A stretch of DNA of 15,376 bases from Bacteroidia bacterium (lineage in GTDB: Bacteria > Bacteroidota > Bacteroidia > NS11-12g > UBA9320): assembly GCA_022425465.1 (NCBI GenBank), contig JAKMFK010000158.1:1-15376 (forward strand), in the 5' to 3' direction. Below are positions 7,498 through 14,909 of this stretch, piece by piece (position 1 is the first letter of the stretch; each line of letters opens with the position of its first letter). The position numbers and the translations under genes are program-made. The notes beneath the pieces were generated by a model. The model was not told the origin of the DNA and searched no databases. It saw only the letters and a list, made by a program, of their open reading frames with translations.

Positions 7498-8319
7498 ATG
7501 GTTGGCAAGTTAATAGATGTAGAAAAAATCATCCTTGATAAGAATCCAAGATTGTATAATCGGCTTCCAAGGTTTATTATCAATTATCTAAAAAAAATAC
7601 TTTGGGAGGATGAGGTTAACAGAATCATTGCAGATAACCAGGGGGTCTCGGGTATTCAGTTTTGCAAAAATGTCATACACGAGTTTAATATTGATGTTGA
7701 AATTATTGGTATTGAGAATGCTCCCAAAACAGGCGGGGTTGCCTTTGCATCCAATCACCCTTTAGGTGGTTTTGATGCCCTGGCATTTGTTGATCAGTTT
7801 TCAAACTACAGATCTGATATAAAATTTATTGTTAACGATATTTTAATGAACCTTCAACCCATGAGGGACATTGTTGTAGGAGTGAATAAACATGGAAGTA
7901 CAGCTTCAGAATCACTAAAAAATATTGATCGTGCATTTTCAAATAATGAGGCTGTGGTAATCTTCCCTTCAGGTTTTGTAAGTAGGAAGAAAAAGGGAGT
8001 GGTTAAGGATTTAGAATGGAAGAAAACTTTTGTAACTCGGGCAAGAAAACACAATGTGCCCATAGTGCCAGTACACATCAAGGGAGAGCTTTCTCCATTT
8101 TTCTACAGACTAAGTCGAATAAGAGAAGCTCTAGGGATAAAGGCAAATATTGAGATGCTCTTTTTGGTCAATGAATTATTTAAACAGAAAAATACATCAA
8201 TTAAAATTATATTTGGAGAAGCAATTCAGCCTGAGATACTTGATACAACTATTCGAAAAGACATCGAGTGGGCTGCTTTCATAAAAGAAGTTGCATTCAA
8301 TCTAAAAGATAGAGCATGA
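7498..8319 (+). CDS. glsA: PlsC-family acyltransferase, GlsA-like (glycine-lipid O-acyltransferase)
   Basis: A 273-residue lysophospholipid-type acyltransferase. The catalytic block is SNHPLGGFD with His87 and Asp93. The spacing is HX5D rather than the HX4D of most PlsC enzymes. The usual FPEGTRS block is replaced by FPSGFVSR (156-163), followed by VPIVPVHIKG. In Bacteroides thetaiotaomicron the homologous pair GlsA/GlsB makes glycine lipids: GlsB N-acylates glycine with a 3-hydroxy fatty acid and GlsA adds a second acyl chain. The 4-nt ATGA overlap with the downstream GNAT gene supports the same role here. Such proteins are peripheral to the inner membrane. A related aminolipid (serine, ornithine) or ordinary lysophosphatidate acylation remains possible. 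Confidence 0.8.
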   Translation: MVGKLIDVEKIILDKNPRLYNRLPRFIINYLKKILWEDEVNRIIADNQGVSGIQFCKNVIHEFNIDVEIIGIENAPKTGGVAFASNHPLGGFDALAFVDQFSNYRSDIKFIVNDILMNLQPMRDIVVGVNKHGSTASESLKNIDRAFSNNEAVVIFPSGFVSRKKKGVVKDLEWKKTFVTRARKHNVPIVPVHIKGELSPFFYRLSRIREALGIKANIEMLFLVNELFKQKNTSIKIIFGEAIQPEILDTTIRKDIEWAAFIKEVAFNLKDRA

Positions 8320-9254
8320 GCCAAAATTTGGACTACATAGCACCTCCAGTTCCGTTGGAGTTAATCCAAGAGGAACTAAATGAAGATCGTTTTATACGTC
8401 ATACCAACAAGGGCAGTAATGAGATTTATGTGGTCAATCATCATAATAGTCCAAATGTAATGCGAGAGATTGGGCGTTTGCGTGAGTTAACTTTTGCAAA
8501 TGCAGGAGGTGGCACAGGTCAACCAATCGATATCGACAAATATGATACGAATGAAAAATGCTATGACCAGTTAATTGTATGGGCTCCAGAGTCCAAAGAA
8601 ATCATTGGTGGATATCGATTTATGGATTGTGCTAAAATAATGGACACGGAACCTTTGCAGCTATCTACTCGAAGTTATTTTACGTTTTCGGACCAGTTTA
8701 AAAAAGATTTCCTGCCTTATACGGTTGAACTTGGAAGAAGTTGGGTGCAACCTAATTTTCAGCCTTCTAGTGGTTCTCGTCGGGGAATCTTTGCTTTGGA
8801 TAACCTTTGGGATGGTCTTGGGTCTATTGTTGTAGATAATCCACATATAAAATACTACAGTGGTAAGGTTACCCTGTATTCTAACTATAATACCGAGGCT
8901 AGAGACGCACTAATGTACTTTATGGATCATTTTTTTAATGATCCAGATGGGCTCATTTCTCCTATAAAAGAAGTTGGATTCTCTACTGATATTGAAAAAT
9001 TTAAAGGAGAGTTGGCGGGGTTAGACTATAAACAAGGGCACAAATTATTAAATAGTTTTGTCAGAGAACGTGGAGAAAATATTCCTCCCTTGATTAACAA
9101 TTACATGAGTTTATCTCCAACCATGCGATCTTTCGGGACGGTTTTAAATCAAGACTTTGGAGATGTTGAAGAGACCATGATCTTGGTTAAAATTGAGGAT
9201 ATCTATGATGAAAAAAAGGCGAGGTATATCGATACTTATCAGCCTAAAAATTAG
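8316..9254 (+). CDS. glsB: GNAT-fold N-acyltransferase, GlsB/OlsB-like
   Basis: A 312-residue protein of the GNAT/'hemolysin' acyltransferase family that includes OlsB (ornithine lipids) and GlsB (glycine lipids). Landmarks are RLRELTFANAGGGTGQPIDI (53-72), the strand IIGGYRF, ELGRS at 138-142 followed by WVQPNFQPS, and a long C-terminal extension. In glycine-lipid synthesis it would transfer a 3-hydroxyacyl chain from acyl-ACP to glycine. Its ATG overlaps the glsA stop in ATGA, so translation is probably coupled and the two should act in sequence. Its TAG overlaps the stop codon of the convergent redoxin gene (4-nt tail-to-tail overlap). The amino acid acceptor is inferred from family knowledge, not visible in sequence. 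Confidence 0.82.
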   Translation: MSQNLDYIAPPVPLELIQEELNEDRFIRHTNKGSNEIYVVNHHNSPNVMREIGRLRELTFANAGGGTGQPIDIDKYDTNEKCYDQLIVWAPESKEIIGGYRFMDCAKIMDTEPLQLSTRSYFTFSDQFKKDFLPYTVELGRSWVQPNFQPSSGSRRGIFALDNLWDGLGSIVVDNPHIKYYSGKVTLYSNYNTEARDALMYFMDHFFNDPDGLISPIKEVGFSTDIEKFKGELAGLDYKQGHKLLNSFVRERGENIPPLINNYMSLSPTMRSFGTVLNQDFGDVEETMILVKIEDIYDEKKARYIDTYQPKN

Positions 9255-9778
9255 TATTCTAAACTACAACCAATTGGAGTTGTTTTCTTGACCTTCGGCT
9301 CTTGATTATTGCTGATAGATAGAATGGCTTGCTCTAGGTAGTTGTTTTTCCATTTTTGCTTGTAACTTCCCAAACGCTCTATTCGATCATCCATCATTCC
9401 TTGGTATAAAATTTCACCTTCATTATTTAAAATATAAAATTCTGGAGTGACTGTCGCCTTTAATTGACGAGCAATTTGATGTGAGTAATCTCTGAAAATG
9501 GCAGGTTTAAACTTTGTTTCAGTAGCGAAATGGTTAATCTCCATTGGTGAATAATAATTGCCACTAATGATACCAATGCCTTGAAAATTGGCGTATTTTT
9601 TATTCAATTTTGAGAATGGAGTGGATAGCGTTTTGCATAATGGGCAGTCTGGAGCAATAAACATGACAAGCGTATATTCACTTTTAGATAGCAGTTGTTT
9701 GAAATTAGAAGAGACTGAACTAGACTGACATGACCCAACTAGAAGAAGGACTAATAAGAATAAGCTAGCGTTTTTCAT
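9251..9778 (-). CDS. Redoxin/TlpA-like thioredoxin-fold lipoprotein
   Basis: A 175-residue predicted lipoprotein: a hydrophobic signal sequence with lipobox VGSC (Cys17), then a thioredoxin fold with active site CPLC (45-48, in APDCPLC), a cis-Pro region (ATVTPEFYIL) and a C-terminal Cys171 in PIGCSLEY. AhpC/TSA-like redoxin domains of this kind sit in the periplasm or outer membrane and handle thiol-disulfide or peroxide chemistry. The terminal GC motif resembles the end of redoxin modules that, from memory, are fused in other bacteria to cytochrome c/copper-monooxygenase domains like those of the lipoprotein at 6047-7399. It is the last gene of the hldD-kinase-redoxin operon; its ATG lies 14 nt inside the 3' end of the kinase gene. 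Confidence 0.85.
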   Translation of the reverse strand: MKNASLFLLVLLLVGSCQSSSVSSNFKQLLSKSEYTLVMFIAPDCPLCKTLSTPFSKLNKKYANFQGIGIISGNYYSPMEINHFATETKFKPAIFRDYSHQIARQLKATVTPEFYILNNEGEILYQGMMDDRIERLGSYKQKWKNNYLEQAILSISNNQEPKVKKTTPIGCSLEY

Positions 9779-12700
9779 GATGGTGTAAGGGAAGTGAGAT
9801 ATAAAACGTGGTCCCTTGATTGATTGTACTATGAAATCGAATTTGACCTCCAGAATTTTCTATAATTTTTTTAGAAAGAGCCAGCCCTAGTCCCATCCCT
9901 GAATTTTTGGTGCTAAAATTGGGGGCGAATATATTAGGGTTGTTTTCGGCTGATATACCTATTCCATTGTCTGTTATTTCAATTTGGATTTCTTTTTGTG
10001 CTTTTAATCTCATTTTTATTAAGCCCGATACATCTTCTGGGATGGCTTGAGTAGCATTTTTGACAATATTAATGAGCACTCGTTTAATTTGCTCTTTATC
10101 GGCCCACAGGAATACGTTTTTTTGAATATCAGATTCAATTTGAATGTTTTTATCTTGTTTGAATAGGGTGACTATTTCATGTGTGATTTCTGAAAGGTTG
10201 ATTGCTTCAAATTGGTCTTGTGGCATTTGTGCAAATGAGCTAAATTGTTCAGCCATAATACTTAAACTCTCAATTTGCTTGAGTAATAGAGCTGAAGTTC
10301 TTTTCGTTAGTTTTTGTTGTTTTTCGGAGTCATCGTTTTCAATAGAACGCTGCAAATGTTGGATGCTCAGTTTCATAGGGGTCAGTGGATTTTTAATTTC
10401 ATGAGCCACCTGCTTAGCCATTTCTTTCCAAGCTCCCTCACGTTCTGAATTAGCAATTTGTCGAGCACTTTCTTGGAGTTCTATTGCCATTTTATTGTAT
10501 TGTTTTACAAGCTGACCTATCTCGTCATCACGGTTATAACGAATTAGTTCATTCGTTCCTTGAAGAACTGTTTTGGCAATTTTTTCTCGAATAGATTCTA
10601 ACGGTTTTGAGATTTCTTTACTAATAAAATATGCAATAAATCCACCGACAATAAGGAGTAAAAAATATACATTAATAATATTGATAATGAGGTTAGATAG
10701 TTGTTTGTTGAGTAGCTCATTTTTCGAAAATAGCGGTGTATTTACATATCCGATTACTTTATTTTTACCATCAAATAAAGGAACATAAGCACTGAGGTAG
10801 TCCGAGCCTTCTAATTCTTCTTGTATTAGCAATTGAGAAGTTTTATCCCTGTTGAGTTTCCTGTAGGCAATTGGGTTCATTTGACTACCTAATATTTGAT
10901 TATCGATTATGTAGGGCTTAGAACTGCCTAATAGCTTCCCATTTTGATTGAATAAGTTAATGTCAACCTGGTGAGTATTACTCTCCTCATTAAGTATTAA
11001 TAGTCGTTGTTCTTCATTACTCAATTTTTGGGATAGGTTAACCCGATTCTGAAGTCTAGAACTGATATTTTTAACCTTATTTAAAAGTTGTTCCTCCAGC
11101 ATTGCATTGTAATTGGTTTTTTCAAAATGAACAATGGTGTATACAGATAGAAGCAAACCAAAAATGAGAATACCGGTGATAGCAACTTGAATTCTTGAAC
11201 TTAAATGATTAGATAAGTCGGGCAGAAAAATCATCGTGATTTGCTGATTGGTAATTGAGAATACTTTAAGCACCAAAGAGCCCAGCATACCAATGAATAT
11301 TATAATAACTAGGATGAAGGTGAATATGGTTAATATTTGCCTGAATGGGTTGGCATAAACACTTAAGATAACATCATAGTTATCACTTGAGTATCGCGTG
11401 TGTTTAATTCCTCCAAAAAATAGATTTTCTTTACTGTTGTTGGGAATTGAATGAAGCTTATATGGGAATTCTCCTAATTGACTTATCAATTTTTCGGACA
11501 CGTATATACCATAAGAGTAATCATCTAAAGAAATGATTTCTTGGTCTTTTTGATTAGCAAAAGATTCAGGGTAAAGAAAATCAGATTGAATGATGCGAGG
11601 TTCAAGCAAGATAAATGTGGTACCAAAATGACCCTCGATATCACAATTTTCAAATTTGGCGATGTATCCGTTATTATTTGAAGATTTATCTAATTCATAA
11701 AAGTAAGCACTGGACGTTCGTTTTGTACAGTCATTGTAGATACTATCTAGATAATCAATGGTATACAATTTGTTTTGATTTATATTGTTGCCATCAGCTC
11801 CAAAACTAAATAGTTTCAACTCGTACTTTTCAAGGTAATTACTAAAGTAAAGTTGTTTAATTCGACCCTCGATAACATCTTTACGGCGATTGAAATCCTC
11901 GTAATTTTCTGGTGTTAAAAACTCTTGTGCTAATTGATTTTCAATACGGGCTAATCTTCGAATAGTCTGCTCATCCTTATTGCCCATTATTTTGGCAGCA
12001 TACTCAACCAAGTAGTTTTCAGTCCTACTAGTTTGAGAATAGTAAATGACCCCCGATATAATTGCTGCAGTGAAAAAGGAATAGGTGTAAACTACTTTTT
12101 TAATTGATTTAATATAGGTGTTGATAATCAGGCATAAACCTAACAATGAGGAAATGGCAATTAAACCCATCGGTTGGCGGTAAGCATTGTAATACTGGAA
12201 TCCAACAAAAAAGAACACCCCAATTAAAAAATTTGTCCAATGGTTAAGATTGCGAATATTTAATTTGGATCTACTGAAATAACAGGTAACCCAAAATAAA
12301 ATGAAACTCAGACAGATATAGGATAGAAGGAGGTATGATGGAATATTGAAATCAATTAATCGTCCAAAATCTAATAGTATTTTGATATGGGTGATGATAT
12401 TGATGCTGAGATTGATAAAAAAATCAAGGCTGAAAAGCAACACCCCAATAATAATGGGTCCTACTAATGGTCGTTGAACCTTTTTAAAGATATAGATTAA
12501 ACTCACACTAATCTGAATGACCGATATGAGATGTATAAATAGTATAGTCAGGAGATGTTCGTTATAAAGGGAGCTGAAATTTTGGTTAGAAAGAAAAAAA
12601 TAATCGTCAAATGGAATCTTCAGATTATAAAACACCAAAAGATTTATTCCTATGATAATTAGGGTAGCTAAATGCATCCAGTTCTGCTCCTTTTTGCCAT

Positions 12701-13289
12701 GGAACAAAAATAGGATGAGAAATAAAAACGAGGTGAATAAAGAAATAACCAGAAAGGCACCCTTATATGCATCTTTATGCTGTGCCTTTAAGCTGATTTG
12801 AACATCCATTAGCGGGATGTTATCCTGTAAAATAAGTTTGTTTTGAAACGATTTATCGAATTTAATCAAACGAGAATTGACCTTGCCCCCATTGACTATT
12901 CTATATGCAAGGAAAGAGGTTTGGGATTTAAATACAATATAGATATCATCACCAAAAGTATACCGAATGGGGAAAGAAGGGTTGTTTAAAATAGTTGGGT
13001 CAATAAAAATTTTATTACTATTCCAGTGAGCTAAATGATCATTTTTATAGGAAAGAAAATACCATTTTTCGTTACGAATGAGTTGGCCTAAAGAGTCGGA
13101 ATAGGGTTTTGATTTTATGGGGATTATTTGGCTGAATATGCTTTCGGCTTCCGACGCTATTTCTTGAGCAAATGGCTCTAAGTTCAGTGATTCTATCGGA
13201 GGATTTTCATCCTTGTGTTGAAATGAAAAATAGGAAAGAAGAATAATTAATATTCCTCCAATAAACCAACCTATTTTAACAATTCTATT
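9765..13289 (-). CDS. Large NtrY-like transmembrane sensor histidine kinase; TTG start at 13292
   Basis: About 1,175 residues, very large for a kinase without a receiver domain; the TTG start codon spans 13292-13290 and overlaps the hldD stop. There is an N-terminal anchor (about 8-24), an extracytoplasmic region, a cluster of roughly seven membrane segments (from about 177 to 420), a second extracytoplasmic region (to about 650), a TM pair (about 651-677 and 704-723), a Cache-like sensor segment (to about 870), a last TM (871-890), a HAMP linker, HisKA with AHEIKNPLTP (His964), and HATPase_c with N1079 in NIVKNATQAI, DNGIGIS (D1108) and GMGLGLAL. The H-box style matches NtrY-like kinases. 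No response regulator is in the window, so the output is unknown. TTG is accepted because the next Met is near residue 160. Confidence 0.9.
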   Translation of the reverse strand, partial: NRIVKIGWFIGGILIILLSYFSFQHKDENPPIESLNLEPFAQEIASEAESIFSQIIPIKSKPYSDSLGQLIRNEKWYFLSYKNDHLAHWNSNKIFIDPTILNNPSFPIRYTFGDDIYIVFKSQTSFLAYRIVNGGKVNSRLIKFDKSFQNKLILQDNIPLMDVQISLKAQHKDAYKGAFLVISLFTSFLFLILFLFHGKKEQNWMHLATLIIIGINLLVFYNLKIPFDDYFFLSNQNFSSLYNEHLLTILFIHLISVIQISVSLIYIFKKVQRPLVGPIIIGVLLFSLDFFINLSINIITHIKILLDFGRLIDFNIPSYLLLSYICLSFILFWVTCYFSRSKLNIRNLNHWTNFLIGVFFFVGFQYYNAYRQPMGLIAISSLLGLCLIINTYIKSIKKVVYTYSFFTAAIISGVIYYSQTSRTENYLVEYAAKIMGNKDEQTIRRLARIENQLAQEFLTPENYEDFNRRKDVIEGRIKQLYFSNYLEKYELKLFSFGADGNNINQNKLYTIDYLDSIYNDCTKRTSSAYFYELDKSSNNNGYIAKFENCDIEGHFGTTFILLEPRIIQSDFLYPESFANQKDQEIISLDDYSYGIYVSEKLISQLGEFPYKLHSIPNNSKENLFFGGIKHTRYSSDNYDVILSVYANPFRQILTIFTFILVIIIFIGMLGSLVLKVFSITNQQITMIFLPDLSNHLSSRIQVAITGILIFGLLLSVYTIVHFEKTNYNAMLEEQLLNKVKNISSRLQNRVNLSQKLSNEEQRLLILNEESNTHQVDINLFNQNGKLLGSSKPYIIDNQILGSQMNPIAYRKLNRDKTSQLLIQEELEGSDYLSAYVPLFDGKNKVIGYVNTPLFSKNELLNKQLSNLIINIINVYFLLLIVGGFIAYFISKEISKPLESIREKIAKTVLQGTNELIRYNRDDEIGQLVKQYNKMAIELQESARQIANSEREGAWKEMAKQVAHEIKNPLTPMKLSIQHLQRSIENDDSEKQQKLTKRTSALLLKQIESLSIMAEQFSSFAQMPQDQFEAINLSEITHEIVTLFKQDKNIQIESDIQKNVFLWADKEQIKRVLINIVKNATQAIPEDVSGLIKMRLKAQKEIQIEITDNGIGISAENNPNIFAPNFSTKNSGMGLGLALSKKIIENSGGQIRFHSTINQGTTFYISLPLHHHEKR

Positions 13290-14248
13290 CAAAAGTTAGC
13301 TTCATTTTTTAAATACCGATTTACGTAGTCATTCACAGCATTTTCAAGACTATGAAAGGGGACGTTATAGCCTGCCTGAATGGTTTTATTCATAGATGCC
13401 TTTGTGAAATATTGATATTTGTCTCGAATATCCTCCGGAGTGGGTATATAGTTGATGGTTGGTTCAAGTTCTAACGCAGAAAAGATAGCATGTGCCAAAT
13501 CATTGAATGTTCTAGCTTCACCAGATCCAGCATTATAAATGCCACTATTGTTTTGATTTTTGTACCAAAACCACATTAAATTCAGTAAATCTTTTATGTA
13601 AATAAAATCCCTCATCTGCTCACCATCTTCATAAGTGGGGTTATGAGATTTAAATAGATTTAAACTGCCATTTTTTTGAATTTGATTAAAGGCGTGCATA
13701 ACTACGCTAGCCATTCGTCCTTTGTGATATTCATTAGGTCCAAAAACATTGAAGAATTTTAGTCCCACCCAGAATGGGGGTGTTTTTTCTTGTTTGGTTA
13801 CCCATAAATCAAAATCTTGTTTGCTTTGACCATAGGGATTAAGGGGAGTTAAATGGTCAATTGGCAGTTCGTCATCAAAACCATGCTCTCCACCTCCATA
13901 TGTAGCTGCAGAGGATGCATACAAAAAAGGAATGCGATTTTCACTTGCATAGTTCCAAAGTGTTTTAGAATAATTAAGGTTTAATCGATTAAAAATGGTT
14001 GAATCAAATTCAGTGGTATCTGTTCTTGCTCCAAGATGAAAAATAAAATCGATTGAATGTCTATGCATGTCGTAAATAAACAAATCACGATCAATTTTAG
14101 CGGTGAAGCTACTGTTTTCAGTATTTTTAAACTTTATTTCATGGCCAAAATCATCAACTAAAATCAAATCAGTTAACCCTTTCTGATTAAGAAATTCTAC
14201 TAGACAACTAGCAATAAAACCAGATGCACCTGTTATAACTATGGCCAT
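13289..14248 (-). CDS. hldD: ADP-L-glycero-D-manno-heptose 6-epimerase
   Basis: Cytosolic extended short-chain dehydrogenase making ADP-L-glycero-D-manno-heptose for the lipopolysaccharide core. The 319 residues match the family (E. coli HldD 310). Signatures are the Rossmann loop TGASGFIAS (from residue 6), HLGARTDTTE, YASSAATYGGGEHGF, the catalytic YGQSK (Tyr139, Lys143) and FFNVFGPNEYHKGRMASVV, which is specific to HldD among epimerases. The ATG at 14248 is chosen over a GTG two codons upstream because the GTG overlaps a promoter-like box, and ATG at 14248 lies 5 nt after it. It is the first gene of an operon with the sensor kinase, whose TTG start overlaps its TGA (TTGA). No other heptose genes are in the window. 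Confidence 0.92.
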   Translation of the reverse strand: MAIVITGASGFIASCLVEFLNQKGLTDLILVDDFGHEIKFKNTENSSFTAKIDRDLFIYDMHRHSIDFIFHLGARTDTTEFDSTIFNRLNLNYSKTLWNYASENRIPFLYASSAATYGGGEHGFDDELPIDHLTPLNPYGQSKQDFDLWVTKQEKTPPFWVGLKFFNVFGPNEYHKGRMASVVMHAFNQIQKNGSLNLFKSHNPTYEDGEQMRDFIYIKDLLNLMWFWYKNQNNSGIYNAGSGEARTFNDLAHAIFSALELEPTINYIPTPEDIRDKYQYFTKASMNKTIQAGYNVPFHSLENAVNDYVNRYLKNEANF

Positions 14249-14253
14249 ATACA

Positions 14254-14261
14254 CGAATTTA
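14254..14261 (-). promoter_or_regulatory. -7 promoter element of the hldD operon
   Basis: TAAATTCG on the minus strand matches TAnnTTTG except at one base and ends 5 nt before the ATG at 14248, the same spacing as at rdgB, aspS and the cytochrome gene. No -33 TTG is obvious. Confidence 0.5.
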
Positions 14262-14315
14262 AGTTTAATTGTTAAAATCTTGGAGGTGTTTTTAGATTTC
14301 TTTAGGGATAGTTAG

Positions 14316-14343
14316 TTTGGACATAAACTTAGCATTAAATTTG
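14316..14343 (+). promoter_or_regulatory. Promoter of the PTPS-family gene
   Basis: A -33-like TTTG (14316-14319) and an exact -7 TAAATTTG (14336-14343) are separated by 16 nt, a little short. The ATG follows 17 nt after the -7 box, giving a leader of roughly 12 nt without a Shine-Dalgarno sequence. Confidence 0.55.
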
Positions 14344-14360
14344 CGTCCATTATCACAACG

Positions 14361-14780
14361 ATGTCAGGTAAACAAGTTTATGTAACACGAAAAATGCACT
14401 TTAATGGTGCACACAAACTGTATAACCCATCTTGGTCAGAAGAAAAAAATGATGAGGTATTTGGTCGTTGTGCAAATAAGAATTGGCATGGTCATAACTT
14501 TGATTTGTACGTTACGGTAAAAGGAGTACCTCATCCAGATACGGGTTTTGTAATGGATTTAAAAAAATTGAAAATCATTGTTAAAGATCGTGTTGTGTCA
14601 AAATTAGACCACCAAAATTTTAACTTGGACGTTGATTTTTTGAAAGATGTGATGCCAAGTATTGAAAACATTGCCATCAAAATATGGGAACAATTAGAAG
14701 ATCAACTACCTGAAAACGCTCAACTTCATTGTATTAAGCTTTACGAAACTGAAAATCAGTTTGTAGAGTATTACGGATAA
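14361..14780 (+). CDS. 6-pyruvoyl-tetrahydropterin synthase family enzyme (PTPS/QueD)
   Basis: A 139-residue T-fold enzyme acting on 7,8-dihydroneopterin triphosphate. Zn ligands are His18, His43 and His45 (HGH); the catalytic Cys is Cys37, with the Asp83-His84 pair (LDHQN) and substrate-anchoring Glu129 (YETEN). Cys and HGH are separated by five residues (CANKNWHGH), as in PTPS of the human type (CNNPNGHGH). E. coli QueD has three (CGRLHGH). This leans toward 6-pyruvoyl-tetrahydropterin (biopterin-type) synthesis rather than queuosine precursor synthesis, but the family is versatile and automated names such as 6-carboxytetrahydropterin synthase are plausible. No other queuosine or pterin genes are in the window. 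A single-gene unit with its own promoter, divergent from hldD. Confidence 0.9.
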   Translation: MSGKQVYVTRKMHFNGAHKLYNPSWSEEKNDEVFGRCANKNWHGHNFDLYVTVKGVPHPDTGFVMDLKKLKIIVKDRVVSKLDHQNFNLDVDFLKDVMPSIENIAIKIWEQLEDQLPENAQLHCIKLYETENQFVEYYG

Positions 14781-14830
14781 TTTATTGGATAAAATTTAGA
14801 TAAAATAGAAAAAATTTAATCATTTCACTG

Positions 14831-14848
14831 TGTAAGTGATTGCTCACA
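14831..14848. promoter_or_regulatory. Operator-like palindrome 1 upstream of the TetR gene
   Basis: tGTAAGTGATTGCTCACa is an imperfect palindrome of the form GTrAGyrATyrCTyAC. A second copy of the same pattern lies 57 bp downstream (centre to centre), partly in inverted orientation. Size and symmetry fit a TetR dimer site. Confidence 0.5.
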
Positions 14849-14881
14849 TATTACTGTTTATTCTAGTTCTCTTAATTTTTA

Positions 14882-14889
14882 TATATTTG
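14882..14889 (+). promoter_or_regulatory. -7 promoter element of the TetR gene
   Basis: TATATTTG is an exact TAnnTTTG match, 20 nt before the ATG at 14910. Its last base is the first base of operator-like palindrome 2. No -33 TTG is seen. Confidence 0.55.
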
Positions 14890-14904
14890 TAAGCAATTAC
14901 TCAC
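14889..14904. promoter_or_regulatory. Operator-like palindrome 2, overlapping the TetR transcription start
   Basis: GTAAGCAATTACTCAC matches the reverse complement of palindrome 1 at 13 of 16 positions and is itself near-palindromic. It begins at the last base of the -7 element, so a bound repressor would cover the transcription start. This fits autorepression by the TetR protein. Confidence 0.55.
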
Positions 14905-14909
14905 TTATT

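Noticed and set aside
10144..11809. Short plus-strand open frames (10144-10404, 10573-10788, 11615-11809) inside the sensor kinase gene
   Set aside because: They are antisense shadows of a continuous 1,175-codon gene with conserved kinase motifs.
14249..14254. GTG at 14254 as the hldD start
   Set aside because: It overlaps the promoter-like box, and the next in-frame ATG starts directly at the Rossmann strand.
14781..14830. Terminator hairpin after the PTPS gene
   Set aside because: The region is AT-rich with repeated ATAAAAT-like words, but no stable GC-containing stem is present.
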